Shown here: positions 1 through 9,960 of the stretch, one piece after another
How the letters are laid out: each line of letters opens with the position of its first letter
Numbering within the stretch: position 1 is the stretch's first letter
Notes under the pieces: model-generated
The model's database searches: none
Told to the model about the DNA's origin: nothing
Seen by the model: only the letters and a program-made list of their open reading frames with translations
Assembly: GCA_037176705.1 (NCBI GenBank)
Contig: CM073885.1
Span: forward strand, 88,320,001 to 88,384,000
Reading direction: 5' to 3'
Source: Molossus alvarezi
Taxonomy: Eukaryota > Chordata > Mammalia > Chiroptera > Molossidae
DNA: 64,000 nt
Made by a program: the position numbers and the translations under genes

Positions 1-83
1 AAAAAAAAATGTTTTAAAAACCCAAGTCTAACTTTAAATTATAAGACAAGACCAGACACTGGTCAAGAAAAGTGATGTTTCCA

Positions 84-547
84 CCCTGGCTGGTTGGGCT
101 CAATGGTTAGAGCGTCGGCCCATGGACCCAATGGTTGCAGCTCTGATCCCCAGCCCCAGATGGAGTCATGAGGAGGCAACCAATTAATGCGTGTGTGCCT
201 CTCTCTCTCCCTCTTCCTCCCTTCCACTATCTAAAAAAATCAATGGAGCCCTGGCAGGTTTGGCTCAGCAGTTAGAGTGACAGCCCACAAACCAGAGAGT
301 CCCAGGTTTGGTTCCCGCTAAGGGCACGTACCTCGGTTGTAGTTCGTCCCTGGCCCCTGTTGGGGTCATGTAGGTGGCAGCCAGTCGATGTGTCTCTCTC
401 ACATCGATGTTTCTCTCTCTCTCGCCCTCCCACGCTATCTGAAGATAAATGCAAAAATGTCCTCGAGTGAGGATAAAAAAAATTTTTTTTTAAGTCAATG
501 GAAAAATATCTCAGGTAAGGATTAATACACACACACAAAGAAAGAAA
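84..547 (+). mobile_element. Ves-type SINE (split by a second SINE)
   Basis: tRNA-derived bat SINE starting CCCTGGCTGG, followed by a CT-rich tract and ATCAATGGA. The tail resumes after the nested SINE with AATATCTCAGGTAAGGATTAA-like sequence and an A/G-rich end. Flanking 17-bp direct repeats, GAAAAGTGATGTTTCCA at 67-83 and GAAAAGTAATGTTTCCA at 548-564 (one mismatch), mark a single L1-mediated insertion that includes the nested element. Confidence 0.88.
248..494 (+). mobile_element. Ves-type SINE, GAGGATAAAA-tail group, nested
   Basis: Head CCCTGGCAGGTTTGGCTCAG, the segment CCCGCTAAGGGCACGTACC, then a CT-rich stretch and the tail GTGAGGATAAAAAAA. It sits inside the tail of the SINE that begins at 84. 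TCAATGGA occurs on both sides (240-247 and 495-502) as the target duplication, so it is younger than its host SINE. Confidence 0.88.
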
Positions 548-564
548 GAAAAGTAATGTTTCCA

Positions 565-1510
565 AGACTTCATGGTATATCCCAGTTAGGACAGAAATGT
601 CCAAAATGTTAATTTCCTTCTTCGGTTTACTTTCCAACTGAACCCAAAAGCAAACAGTTCAAATAAAAAATACTGAAAACATACATTCCCCTTATTCTCA
701 AATAAAAGCCTGGTTTGAGTCCAAATTCACATTCACATTTTGAACCAGATATGTTTTCTCAATGGAGAACATTTATTTGCAAGAAGAAGTACCAATGTCC
801 TCTGTGCTTTGTTTTGCATTCTATTTATCCACAAAGAGACTCTGATGAAAAATTAGTATGTATATGAGAGGCACTGTGCTAGGCCTGCTCAAGACACCAA
901 AATGAAATAGACATGGGCTCCATTCTCCTGGGGCACAGGTGAGGTACAGGCACAAATAACAATATCACAGGGAAGAATATGTTCTATGGCCATCAAGAGT
1001 GAGAGGCAGATAAAACTGTGTGTGTCTCACTTAAAACCACTTGTGTAAAAGTAAAGTCATATTTCACTTGGAGTCTTTCAGGACACTAGTTCTGAGAGAA
1101 GTTCATAGATTTTCTATGAGGAAAAGGGGTGTGTGAACCAAGGTCAAATATGTCCAACTAAGTTTAGTAAACACTTCATAGACAAAGTTAGAATAGGCTC
1201 TTTACTATAGGACTTCCCAATACCTTTGACGGGCTTGCAAATTTCCAAGGGAAAGAGAGTTGGCATCTTTCTCAAACTTCCTTGGCTGCAGCACACTTTT
1301 TTCACAGAGCATCTCATGTAACCAGTGACCCACAAAACACTCTGGAAGCTCTAATAGAGTTTGGAGCACTTCAAATTGGCCAATATCAAATAATTACAAG
1401 ACAAAGCTGGAAAGATAGGTTTCAACTCATGGAGTAAGGAGTGTAATCTGCTGACTACTCCCCTGGAAATTCCCCCTTTCCTTGACTACCATGATAAGGG
1501 AAATCTGAAT
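565..1510. other. Unassigned single-copy-looking DNA
   Basis: AT-rich sequence with no recognised repeat, RNA or credible coding frame. Short frames here have no recognisable family. Confidence 0.5.
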
Positions 1511-1514
1511 AACT

Positions 1515-1686
1515 TCAATCCAAAAACTGGTTCTGCCACTTACTAACTGCAAGACCTTCCGCAAATACATGACCTTTCTGTCCCTGAGTTTTTTTATTTC
1601 CTTATCTATAAAATAGAGTTGACTCAAGGAGTCCATGAACATAAACCACTTATAATACCTGGAACATAGCAACCACATAATAAACA
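1515..1686 (+). repeat. MIR SINE fossil
   Basis: Classic diverged MIR order: GGTTCTGCCACTTACTAACTG, then a gap to TCCTTATCTATAAAATAGAG, and a 3' part resembling ACCTGGAACATAGCAACCAC. Ancient mammalian tRNA-derived SINE, assigned by pattern only. Confidence 0.7.
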
Positions 1687-1702
1687 TCTATCTTTCTATT
1701 TG

Positions 1703-1735
1703 TCTGTCTATCTATCTATCTATCTATCTATCTAT
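1703..1735. repeat. (CTAT)n microsatellite
   Basis: About eight tandem CTAT units, seen directly. Confidence 0.9.
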
Positions 1736-1744
1736 GGCTTGGTT

Positions 1745-2460
1745 TCTTCTCTATCTCCCTTATTATCTCAGCCTTTTCTTCTTGTTCCTTAAATATTGGC
1801 TTTCCCCAGAGTTGTCCCCTTAGCCCCTTTTTCCTAAATGCTCTCCTTGAGAGATGGCTCCAGCTTACCTGGCCTGCTGCATCCCATATCTACAATCCCA
1901 GCTGTGATATTTCTCCATAACTCCTCAGAATAGCTCCAAATGCCACCTGAACATACCCCTCTGAAATGCCCTACAGGCACCTTGAGCTCAACATGTTCAA
2001 ATGGTATTTATCACCCTGACTGGTGTGGTTCAGGTGGTTGAGCATCATCTCATGCATCAAAAGGTCACCAGCTCAATTGCCGGTCATCCCCAGTCAGGGT
2101 GTGTGCAGTAGGCTCACATCAATGTGTCTTGCTCACATCAATGTTTCTTTCCCTCTCTCTTCCTCTCTTTCTAAAATCCATAAAAATATTTATTTTAAAC
2201 TTTATTTATTGTATCTTCCCTTCTACTTCCAAACCTCTTTATTACATATCTCATTACCAAATACCCAGTTGTCCAGGCTAGAATCTTGAATTCATTTTTC
2301 ATTTTTTATACTTCCCTAACCCTGCCTATGCCCTCCACTACTTTCCCTTCCCTACATTGGTCAGCTGACCCAGTGAGTCCACTTCTGGATTATCTCTTGA
2401 ATTAATTGGTACCTCTAAATTCCTGCTATACACTCTCATCACATTCTTACCTTCTCAAAT
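1745..2460 (+). repeat. L2 LINE fossil (interrupted)
   Basis: Pyrimidine-rich diverged sequence with L2-like phrases (ATGGCTCCAGCTTACC, CTCAACATGTTCAAA, CCAGTTGTCCAGGCTAGAATC) in the L2 order. It is split by the SINE at 2013-2190. Assignment is by recognised consensus pattern, with no alignment run. Confidence 0.55.
2013..2190 (+). mobile_element. Ves-type SINE
   Basis: Head CCCTGACTGGTGTGGTTCAG, the B-box area replaced by a degenerate CCGGTCATCCCCAGTCAGGG, then ACATCAATGTTTCTTTCCC, and tail AAATCCATAAAAATATT. It interrupts an L2 fragment. Target duplication is not clear. Confidence 0.85.
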
Positions 2461-2612
2461 TTTTGAAGCAGGTCTCTAATTTGGCTTCCTCTCCCAACTG
2501 ATCCTCCACACTCTGATATTTTCTGAATGAAAAATCAGTTATCTTATTCTCATGCTTTAAAACCCATAAAGATTATAATTTTATCTAAAATACCTTAAAC
2601 AGTGAACTCTAA
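2461..2612 (+). repeat. Local direct repeat, copy A (152 bp)
   Basis: Begins TTTTGAAGCAGG and ends CAGTGAACTCTAA. It aligns without gaps to 3839-3990 with 16 mismatches in 152 positions, counted by eye (about 89 percent identity). The left half looks L2-like (CTCCCAACTGATCCTCCAC). Confidence 0.85.
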
Positions 2613-2850
2613 TTAATGACATTCATGCTGAAGTATTTATAGAGAAATGTACTGAAATCTGTCATTTGTTTTGAAATGGATAAGAATGGGTTGATAGGTT
2701 GTAAAGGGATGAATAAACAGATAGGTGACTAAACAAGTATAGTAAAATGTTAATAGTACAATCTGAATGATAGCTACACAAGTGTTCATCGTAGAATTCT
2801 TTCCGCTTTGCTGTATGTTTAAAAATGGTTCATTACAAAATGTTGGTGGG
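2613..2850 (+). repeat. Ancient LINE 3'-end-like sequence
   Basis: Contains the order GCTGAAGTATTTATAGAG, GAAATGGATAAGAATGGG, TAGTAAAATGTTAATAG and TTCATTACAAAATGTTGG, which resembles the 3' ends of old mammalian L1 subfamilies. Pattern recognition only. Confidence 0.4.
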
Positions 2851-2859
2851 AGAGGACTC

Positions 2860-3600
2860 TGAAGGCTCCCCTGTTATCTAGAGAATAGCATCCAAACATC
2901 TTAGGTGAGCCTTTCACAATTTGGCTCCAATCTACCACTCTAGGCTCCCATCCCCCCCACCACCACCACCAATTTGTGCTCTATTATCTAGCCAAATGGA
3001 ATGAGTCAACATCCCCTAATAATGCCTTATATACGCTTCTGTTGCTAAGGCTTTGTCATCCTTTTCTCTTCGCCTAGAAGACCCTTCCATTATTTCCCTA
3101 TCTGGCAAATGTGTAATTGTTCTTAACAGTAGCATCTCCTCTGACATGACTTCCTGGACAAAATTAACTGACTGACATATGAGTTATTGTTGAGCTATGG
3201 TTGGTGCCTGTGTATGTGTTTTTCCCAACTGTATTAGGAGCTCCTTGAGGGACTGTCTCTTCGTCTTTTTTTTTTTTTTTTTTTATCCTCACTCAAGGAC
3301 ATTTTTTCATTTGTCTTCAGATAAAGCGGGAGGAAGAGATAGGGGAAGAGAGAGAGAGACACATCAACTGGTTGCCACCCACACAGCCCCAACCGGAGCC
3401 AGGGACAAACTGCAACCGAGGTACGTGCCCTTAGCAGGGACCGAACCCTGATCTCTCTGGACCGCAAGCCAACGCTCTAACCCCTGAGCCAAACCAGCCA
3501 GAGCTGTCTGTCTTTGCATACAAAATATCCAGCACAGTCCCAACACATGCTAGACCCTCAAAGCATGTCTGTGAATTAGACTGAACACCAGACTCAGTGT
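2860..3600 (+). repeat. L2 LINE fossil, 3' region (interrupted)
   Basis: L2-like CACAATTTGGCTCCAATCTACC, a CGCCTAGAAGACCCTTCC section, a GGAGCTCCTTGAGGGACTGT section and a terminal CCAGCACAGTCC, as in the L2 3' end. Split by the SINE at 3266-3504. Confidence 0.6.
3266..3504 (-). mobile_element. Ves-type SINE, GAGGATAAAA-tail group
   Basis: Read on the minus strand: head GCTCTGGCTGGTTTGGCTCAG, then CCCTGCTAAGGGCACGTACC, a GA/CT-rich tract and a GAGGATAAAA tail giving the T-run at 3266-3284. It lies inside the L2 3' end. Short open frames on both strands here are SINE-derived. Confidence 0.9.
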
Positions 3601-3838
3601 GCTGTTTCTTACACAAAGTTGTAAGTTGCTCTCCCTGGACCTTCTACTTCACCCCATAGCAGTCTGTCTGTCCTCTGCTCCACATGATGAGTTTTTCCGA
3701 TACCCCTCATGTTTAACCAGGGATAACTGTGACATCAGGATGTACAGCTGTTGTGTTTTAATCCAAATGGGTTGCATACATTTCAAATCTGTTTCCTATA
3801 ATTATGTGGTAGACTGTGTCTTTTTTTCCTATAAAGAC

Positions 3839-3990
3839 TTTTGAAGCAGTTTTCTAATTTGGTTTTCTCTCCCAACTGATCCTCCACACTATGATATTTC
3901 CTGAATATAAAATCAATTACTTTATTCTCATACTTTAAAATCCATAAAGGTTGTAATTTTATATAAAATACCTTAAACAGTGAACTCTAA
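3839..3990 (+). repeat. Local direct repeat, copy B (152 bp)
   Basis: Gap-free partner of 2461-2612, same orientation, 1,378 bp apart. Homology stops abruptly after CAGTGAACTCTAA in both copies. Confidence 0.85.
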
Positions 3991-4132
3991 CATATAAAAG
4001 AGGAGAAGCTTACTTAAGACTAGTTAATGCTTGGTCTACTCCCAGAAGGGCTAAAAATGGTCTTATACTACTACTAATAATAATAACCCAGAGTTTTAAA
4101 ATATAATTTTATATTATAAAGAACTAGAACTG

Positions 4133-4294
4133 CCCTGGCCAGTTTAGCTCAGTATTAGAGCGTTGGCCTGAGGACCCAAGGGTCACAGGTTCAAGTCCTG
4201 GTCAAGGGCACATGCCTGGGGTTGCAGGTTTAATCCCCAGTCCCTGTCAGAGTCCTATGGGAGGCAACAAATCAATGTGTCTCTCTCACATTAA

Positions 4295-4349
<55 letters not shown>

Positions 4350-4381
4350 TTAATGTTTCTCTCTCACATTAATGTACATTA

Positions 4382-4420
<39 letters not shown>

Positions 4421-4519
4421 CCTTCCTCCCCCCCCCCCTTCTACTCTATCTAAAAATCAATGGAAAAAAATATTCAAAAATATTCTCAGGTGAGGATTAA
4501 CAAAAAAGAAAGAAAAGAA
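4133..4519 (+). mobile_element. Ves-type SINE with expanded CT/CA tract
   Basis: Head GCCCTGGCCAGTTTAGCTCAG, tail ATTCTCAGGTGAGGATTAAC. The internal CT-rich linker has expanded into CT and CA runs with repeated ACATTAATGT blocks, making the copy about 385 bp rather than about 240. Exact 15-bp target duplication AAAGAACTAGAACTG at 4118-4132 and 4520-4534. Confidence 0.92.
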
Positions 4520-4534
4520 AAAGAACTAGAACTG

Positions 4535-6777
4535 TTAGACTCCGAAACATTCAAATGTCCCTCAGAATTTATATTAAAGTTTGCATCTAACCTTCCCATC
4601 TTTCCCTAAAACTTCATAGGTAACAATTAGCAGTAACACTTCAACCTCTCACTTCACTTCCTTCTAATCATGCTGTGTTCTCATGAGAAACAGCCTCCAA
4701 AATTACCCCAAATCTTGCTTTGGGAGTTCCTAATTCCTCATTATTCCATGTTCAGAAAAATTCTTGTCTATTAGTTAGTCAATGCTTGATCCCAAAAATC
4801 TGAATCTTGCCATTCCCTCTACTTTGTCTCTAGTGTCCAAAAATTTAAAAAAATTACTTTTAACCATTGTATTTATTGTAAAGAAGTTTTACTGTAGTTA
4901 AAAAAAAAAAAAGTGACTGTTTCTGGGCTCATTGTGATGGCATTTGATTTGGATGACTAGTACTTCTTATCCAGTTAGAAACACTATATCTGATCCAATA
5001 AATTTGCATTGGTCCAAGGGTCACTGAACTAAAGTATCTCCTCCTCTGCCTGCCAACGGTGCATTTCTTTACAAAAATCTTTGGTGGTGACTCTGAACTC
5101 TTCTATAGCACAGAAATCTGCAAAGGACCCATCCAAAGTAAAAGAAAAATGTTAAGTTAATAAACAATATTTACAAAGCGATTATCATTTTGATTTGCAT
5201 AACAAGCTTTCCCTGACTGGACTCCCAGCCTGTCAGCCGCTAGCCTCCTCAGAAGTACATGTGTCCTTCTGAATGACAATTGGTTTGTCCACCTCCTCTA
5301 CAGGGGTGGGGGGCAATCTATATTCACAGGACATAGTACCGTACCAGGAATAAAGCAGGTACTCAACAAACATGTGTTGGAAGGAAGGGAGGGAGGTAGA
5401 AGAAAAGAAAAGAGAAATAGAGATTATGGTTCATGTCTTAATTCTGACATCTTTTAGGCCAGAGAAGACAAGATCAGCATTTTATTTTTAACACTTAGAT
5501 CGTTAATTTTCCTGTTGCTGGAATTCTCTTTCCATAGTTTAATACATAATCTTCTACTTTTCAGTATTACTGCTTAAATTATCAAATAGCTTCCCCTCAA
5601 AAGATATAAAGATATCAACCAGAGTGAGTTTAAATAAGTCGATTTGTTGTCTCAGGTTTGCACCTTCAGGAATTGACTGAAACTAAAACTAGGAGTCATC
5701 ATGAGTCAGCCCTCCTCCTCTGACAAGGAAAGAGGGTGCAATTATGGATGGAATACAAAAAGAATGAGGCAGGTCCTTCCAGTACTACAACCTGCCCCCA
5801 TCTTGCTTGCCAGTACATCTAGAAAATACAAACCCCAAAGAGATCCTTAACTGCTTACTCATTTGCTTACATTTTGAGAGCTTCTAAAAGAGGAATACGT
5901 TTTAGCCTTAAGGAACTACCCTCTCTTCTCCCCATCATTTAACAGTGAAGTAAAAGATTTATTTTATGCAAATTACTTGGTCCTTCTTCATTTCCCCAGC
6001 ACCGATAGAGCCATTAGTTTCTTCCTTGATCAATGAGTAATTTATTTATGGCCAAGCCTCAGACTATGCAATTAGAAACACTGCAGAACTCTGCTAATGG
6101 TCTGCATCAGGAACAACAGTTCTAGTCTGCAAGGAATCGAACTAAGTCATTATTTGAGTTCACTTCTGGTAATTAAGCATTTAAATAATATTGCATGTAT
6201 AGCATGTTCAGCAACAATTTTTACAAGCATTCTTCAGAAGAACCTAGAATAACACCACCAGATTAATAGTACATCTTTATAAGATTCAAAATGATGCTGG
6301 CCAGGGACCAAGAAGTTCTCTCCCTTCTGTGTGAAAGTGATTCTACTTCCCAGGGGGGCCTGCACAAAGTTGCTTCTCCAACTGTAGTTTCTGGTTTGTG
6401 CTGATTTGTCCACAGCACTTTCTGTCTTTTCCTAGGTCCTCTCTTGACAGATGGCAGGTGTTTCAGAACCTCTGACCCTCTCCTGAAAATGCCATGCATC
6501 ATATGCTCTGGCCAAAGTGGAACACAACATACTGGCTTATAAATAATGGGCATGTACTGGGCCCATGTTAAGCTTCTCTATGGGATTATGATTTAAAGGG
6601 GACCTACACATTTAAAGAAAAAGAAAAAAAAGCTTTGAGAGCAATGAGATTTGTTATTTACATTTCTGGAGACGGTCAACCATGAAAGGGATAAACTCAA
6701 TGCTTAAAATAGAATAGTCTCTCCCTCACCTTTTGAGGAAGAGTCTTTAATTCAATATCATAAAAATATTATGCATG
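4535..6777. other. Unassigned DNA
   Basis: No recognised gene. A short L2-3'-end-like phrase (GCAGGTACTCAACAAACATG) occurs near 5357. The 96-residue minus frame at 6263-6553 has no recognisable family. Confidence 0.45.
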
Positions 6778-7618
<841 letters not shown>

Positions 7619-7619
7619 T

Positions 7620-8089
7620 AGTGCACTCACCATAAGCCAACACCTGAAAGGAAAGAAAGCAACAATATCAGGATCAAAAGTATATTGACCCTGAACAAGT
7701 CCTGTCAGGCTGACCTCCCCCTACTTCTTTGTTTTTAAACAGATTACTGAACAAGAAGTTCAGAAAAATGTAATAAATGTGCATGCCTATTTAGATTTCA
7801 TCAAATTTTTTTTACTACATTGATCATGATGTGAGTAAGATAGGACAACAGAAAATAAAAAACAGAGCAAATGACCTTGTCTAACTGTTACTGATTTCTG
7901 GGTCCCTATCAGTCTGGAAGGTTTTCGGTGCCACTGCATTCACTGTCCCAAAGGGTCTCTTCCTCTGAGTGCTTCTCAGGCCCCTCCACCTCCTGTCCCT
8001 TCACTGCGTATCTTGGTACCGGTCCTGGCTGTCTTTCACCTGGGATTCTGCAGTGGCCAGCCTCTACCTCCAGTCTTGCTTCCATTCAG
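7620..8089. other. Unassigned DNA
   Basis: No gene or clear repeat recognised. The 7928-8090 stretch is pyrimidine-rich and may be L2-derived. Confidence 0.4.
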
Positions 8090-8105
8090 TCTTTTTCCCC
8101 CAGTT

Positions 8106-8325
8106 ATTTTTTTTTTCTTCCTTTATTGATTTTAGAGAGAGAGGACAGGAGGGGAAGAGAGAGAGAGAAACATCGATGATAGAGAACTTTGATTGGCTGC
8201 TTCCTGCATGCCCCACACTGGGGATCAGGCCCACAACCTGGGCAGGTGCCCTGACTGGGAATCGAACCGGTGACCTCTTGGTGCATGGGTCGACGCTCAA
8301 CCACTGAGCCACACCGGTTGGGCAA
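8106..8325 (-). mobile_element. Ves-type SINE, TCAATAAA-tail group
   Basis: Minus strand reads GCCCAACCGGTGTGGCTCAG, then GGTCACCGGTTCGATTCCC (B box), CATCGATGTTTCTC, and tail AATCAATAAAGG. Target duplication of about 16 bp, TCTTTTTCCCCCAGTT at 8090-8105 versus TCTTTTTCCCACAGTT at 8326-8341. Confidence 0.92.
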
Positions 8326-8449
8326 TCTTTTTCCCACAGTTTAAAAGGGTGCCCATCTTTCCTGCTTTGCCAAGTTTATGCCTATTGTGCCAGGATGATG
8401 ATGATTATTAATAAATAGCAGTAGTCATTTTTATTAACAATTACTTTCA

Positions 8450-9000
8450 CTCTCAAAAGTTTCCCCCACCAGTGAAACTACATGCCGAACTTTAGACAGC
8501 ATGATTCTAACCACATCACTCCCCCACTTAACCCTTGCAGTGGCTTCCCCCTGCCCTAAGGGTAAAGCCCAGACTTCTTCGACAAGCTTTTTAACTTCTT
8601 TTTTTTTTTATCCTCACCCGAGGACATATTTCCATTTTTTGTTCAGGTAGACTGGGAGGGAGAGAGAGGGAGAGAAACATCGACGTGAAGGGACACATCG
8701 AGTGGCTGCACCCGCACGACCAACCAGGGCCGGGGACAAACTGCAACCAAGGTACATGCCCTTAGCGGGAACCGAACCCGGGTCTCTCAGGACCGCAGGT
8801 GGACGCTCTAACCGCTGAGCCAAACCGGCCAGAGCGCTTTTTAACTTCTTAATACTCACTAAACTATAAGGTGTCATGAGAGCAGAATGTATTTTTGTTT
8901 GGATTTTTCTTTTGTTTGTTTGGTCTATTTTGTTAACTGCCATACCCCAGAGCCCAGAATAGCACCTGACACATAGTAATGTTCAAACATGTTTTGAGTG
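8450..9000 (+). repeat. L2 LINE fossil 3' end (interrupted)
   Basis: L2-like CATGATTCTAACCACATCAC, GCAGTGGCTTCCCCCTGCC and GGTAAAGCCCAGACTTCTTC before the SINE at 8601-8835, and GAGCCCAGAATAGCACCTGAC plus ACATAGTAATGTTCAAACATG after it. Confidence 0.7.
8601..8835 (-). mobile_element. Ves-type SINE, GAGGATAAAA-tail group
   Basis: Minus strand: GCTCTGGCCGGTTTGGCTCAG, then GGTTCGGTTCCCGCTAAGGG (B box region), CACATCGATGTTTCTCTCCC-like, and tail GGGTGAGGATAAAAAAA. Perfect 15-bp target duplication GCTTTTTAACTTCTT at 8586-8600 and 8836-8850. One of the least decayed copies. Confidence 0.95.
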
Positions 9001-9009
9001 ATAAGCTTT

Positions 9010-9490
9010 TAAGGGGCCCACAGTTTGGGTGCTGCCTATATCTCCTACTTCATCTCTGCCTTCTCTTCTTCACAGTCTCATCCTCAGCCAGACTGTGCTA
9101 TGCTCAGTTCCTTTCTCTCCTCTGGGCCTTTGCATATGTTCTACCTTCTGCCTGGTACATCCTCCCCCTTCCCACACCTCTGCCTCTCTCATTTCCCTAA
9201 TCTATTGCCTAATTCCCTTAGGGGCCAGCTTTAAAGCCACTTCCTCTGGGAGGTCTTCCCCAACCCTCTGACTAGGAAATGTCCTCCCACTATTTATTTA
9301 TACCCACAGCTCCTAGGCTAATACTTACCATACTTTCCAGTTAACTATGTGCAACCTCTCCCTCTCCATTCCCCTCTCCTGTTTGTTTGCCCTCTAAAGG
9401 CACTTGTACATATTCCTAGCACCCAGGTACCTACTACAATGTCTACCACCTGGTAAGCAATGAATAATTTACTGTTGAATTAATGAAAAT
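9010..9490 (+). repeat. L2 LINE fossil 3' end
   Basis: Contains CTGGGCCTTTGCATATGTTC, TTCTGCCTGGTACATCC, GGGAGGTCTTCCCCAACCC and the tail GTAAGCAATGAATAATTTAC, the diagnostic order of the L2 3' end. The overlapping short open frames are L2-derived. Confidence 0.75.
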
Positions 9491-9529
9491 AAGCTGATGT
9501 GATCTTAAAGGTACAGCATAAAGAGGAAA

Positions 9530-9960
9530 TGGGATGGCAGTCTGCCTTACTCTGAAACGGATTGTGTTCAGTCCTGAGTACCATGTGCTGATGGAATTAT
9601 TGCCCCTGCCTGCTCGGAGAAAAGCTGTCAGGAGGGTTAACAGACTGCAAAACAGAAACTGAAACAGTTTAGCTTAGAAAAAGGAGAGAAGGAGGGTGGT
9701 AGGGAAGGAATAAATAAAGAACATGAGAATTGCCTTCAAGTTTCTAGAAAAAAGATTAAACATGTTTCCCATGGTCTTGATGGGATCTGTGGAAGGAAAC
9801 TGAGGGCAAGGGGTTTGGGCTTTTTAGCAGGTAAAGCTACCTGGAGATAGATGTGTTGTCTCTAAAGCACTGAGTTCCCTGTCCCCAGAGGCATTCATGG
9901 TAGGCCAGATCGCATGTTGGTGGGAATGTGAGATTGGACTGGATTGTTTTTAGTAACAAG
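9530..9960 (+). repeat. L3/CR1 LINE fossil 3' end
   Basis: Order TGTGTTCAGTCCTGAGTACC, GCCTTCAAGTTTCTAG, CAGAGGCATTCATGGTAGGC and GAGATTGGACTGGAT matches the CR1/L3 3' region known across amniotes. Diverged, assigned by pattern. Confidence 0.6.

Noticed and set aside
4290..4440. Regular CT/CA and ACATTAATGT repeats as a CRISPR-like array
   Set aside because: Eukaryotic SINE linker expansion, with no unique equal-length spacers.
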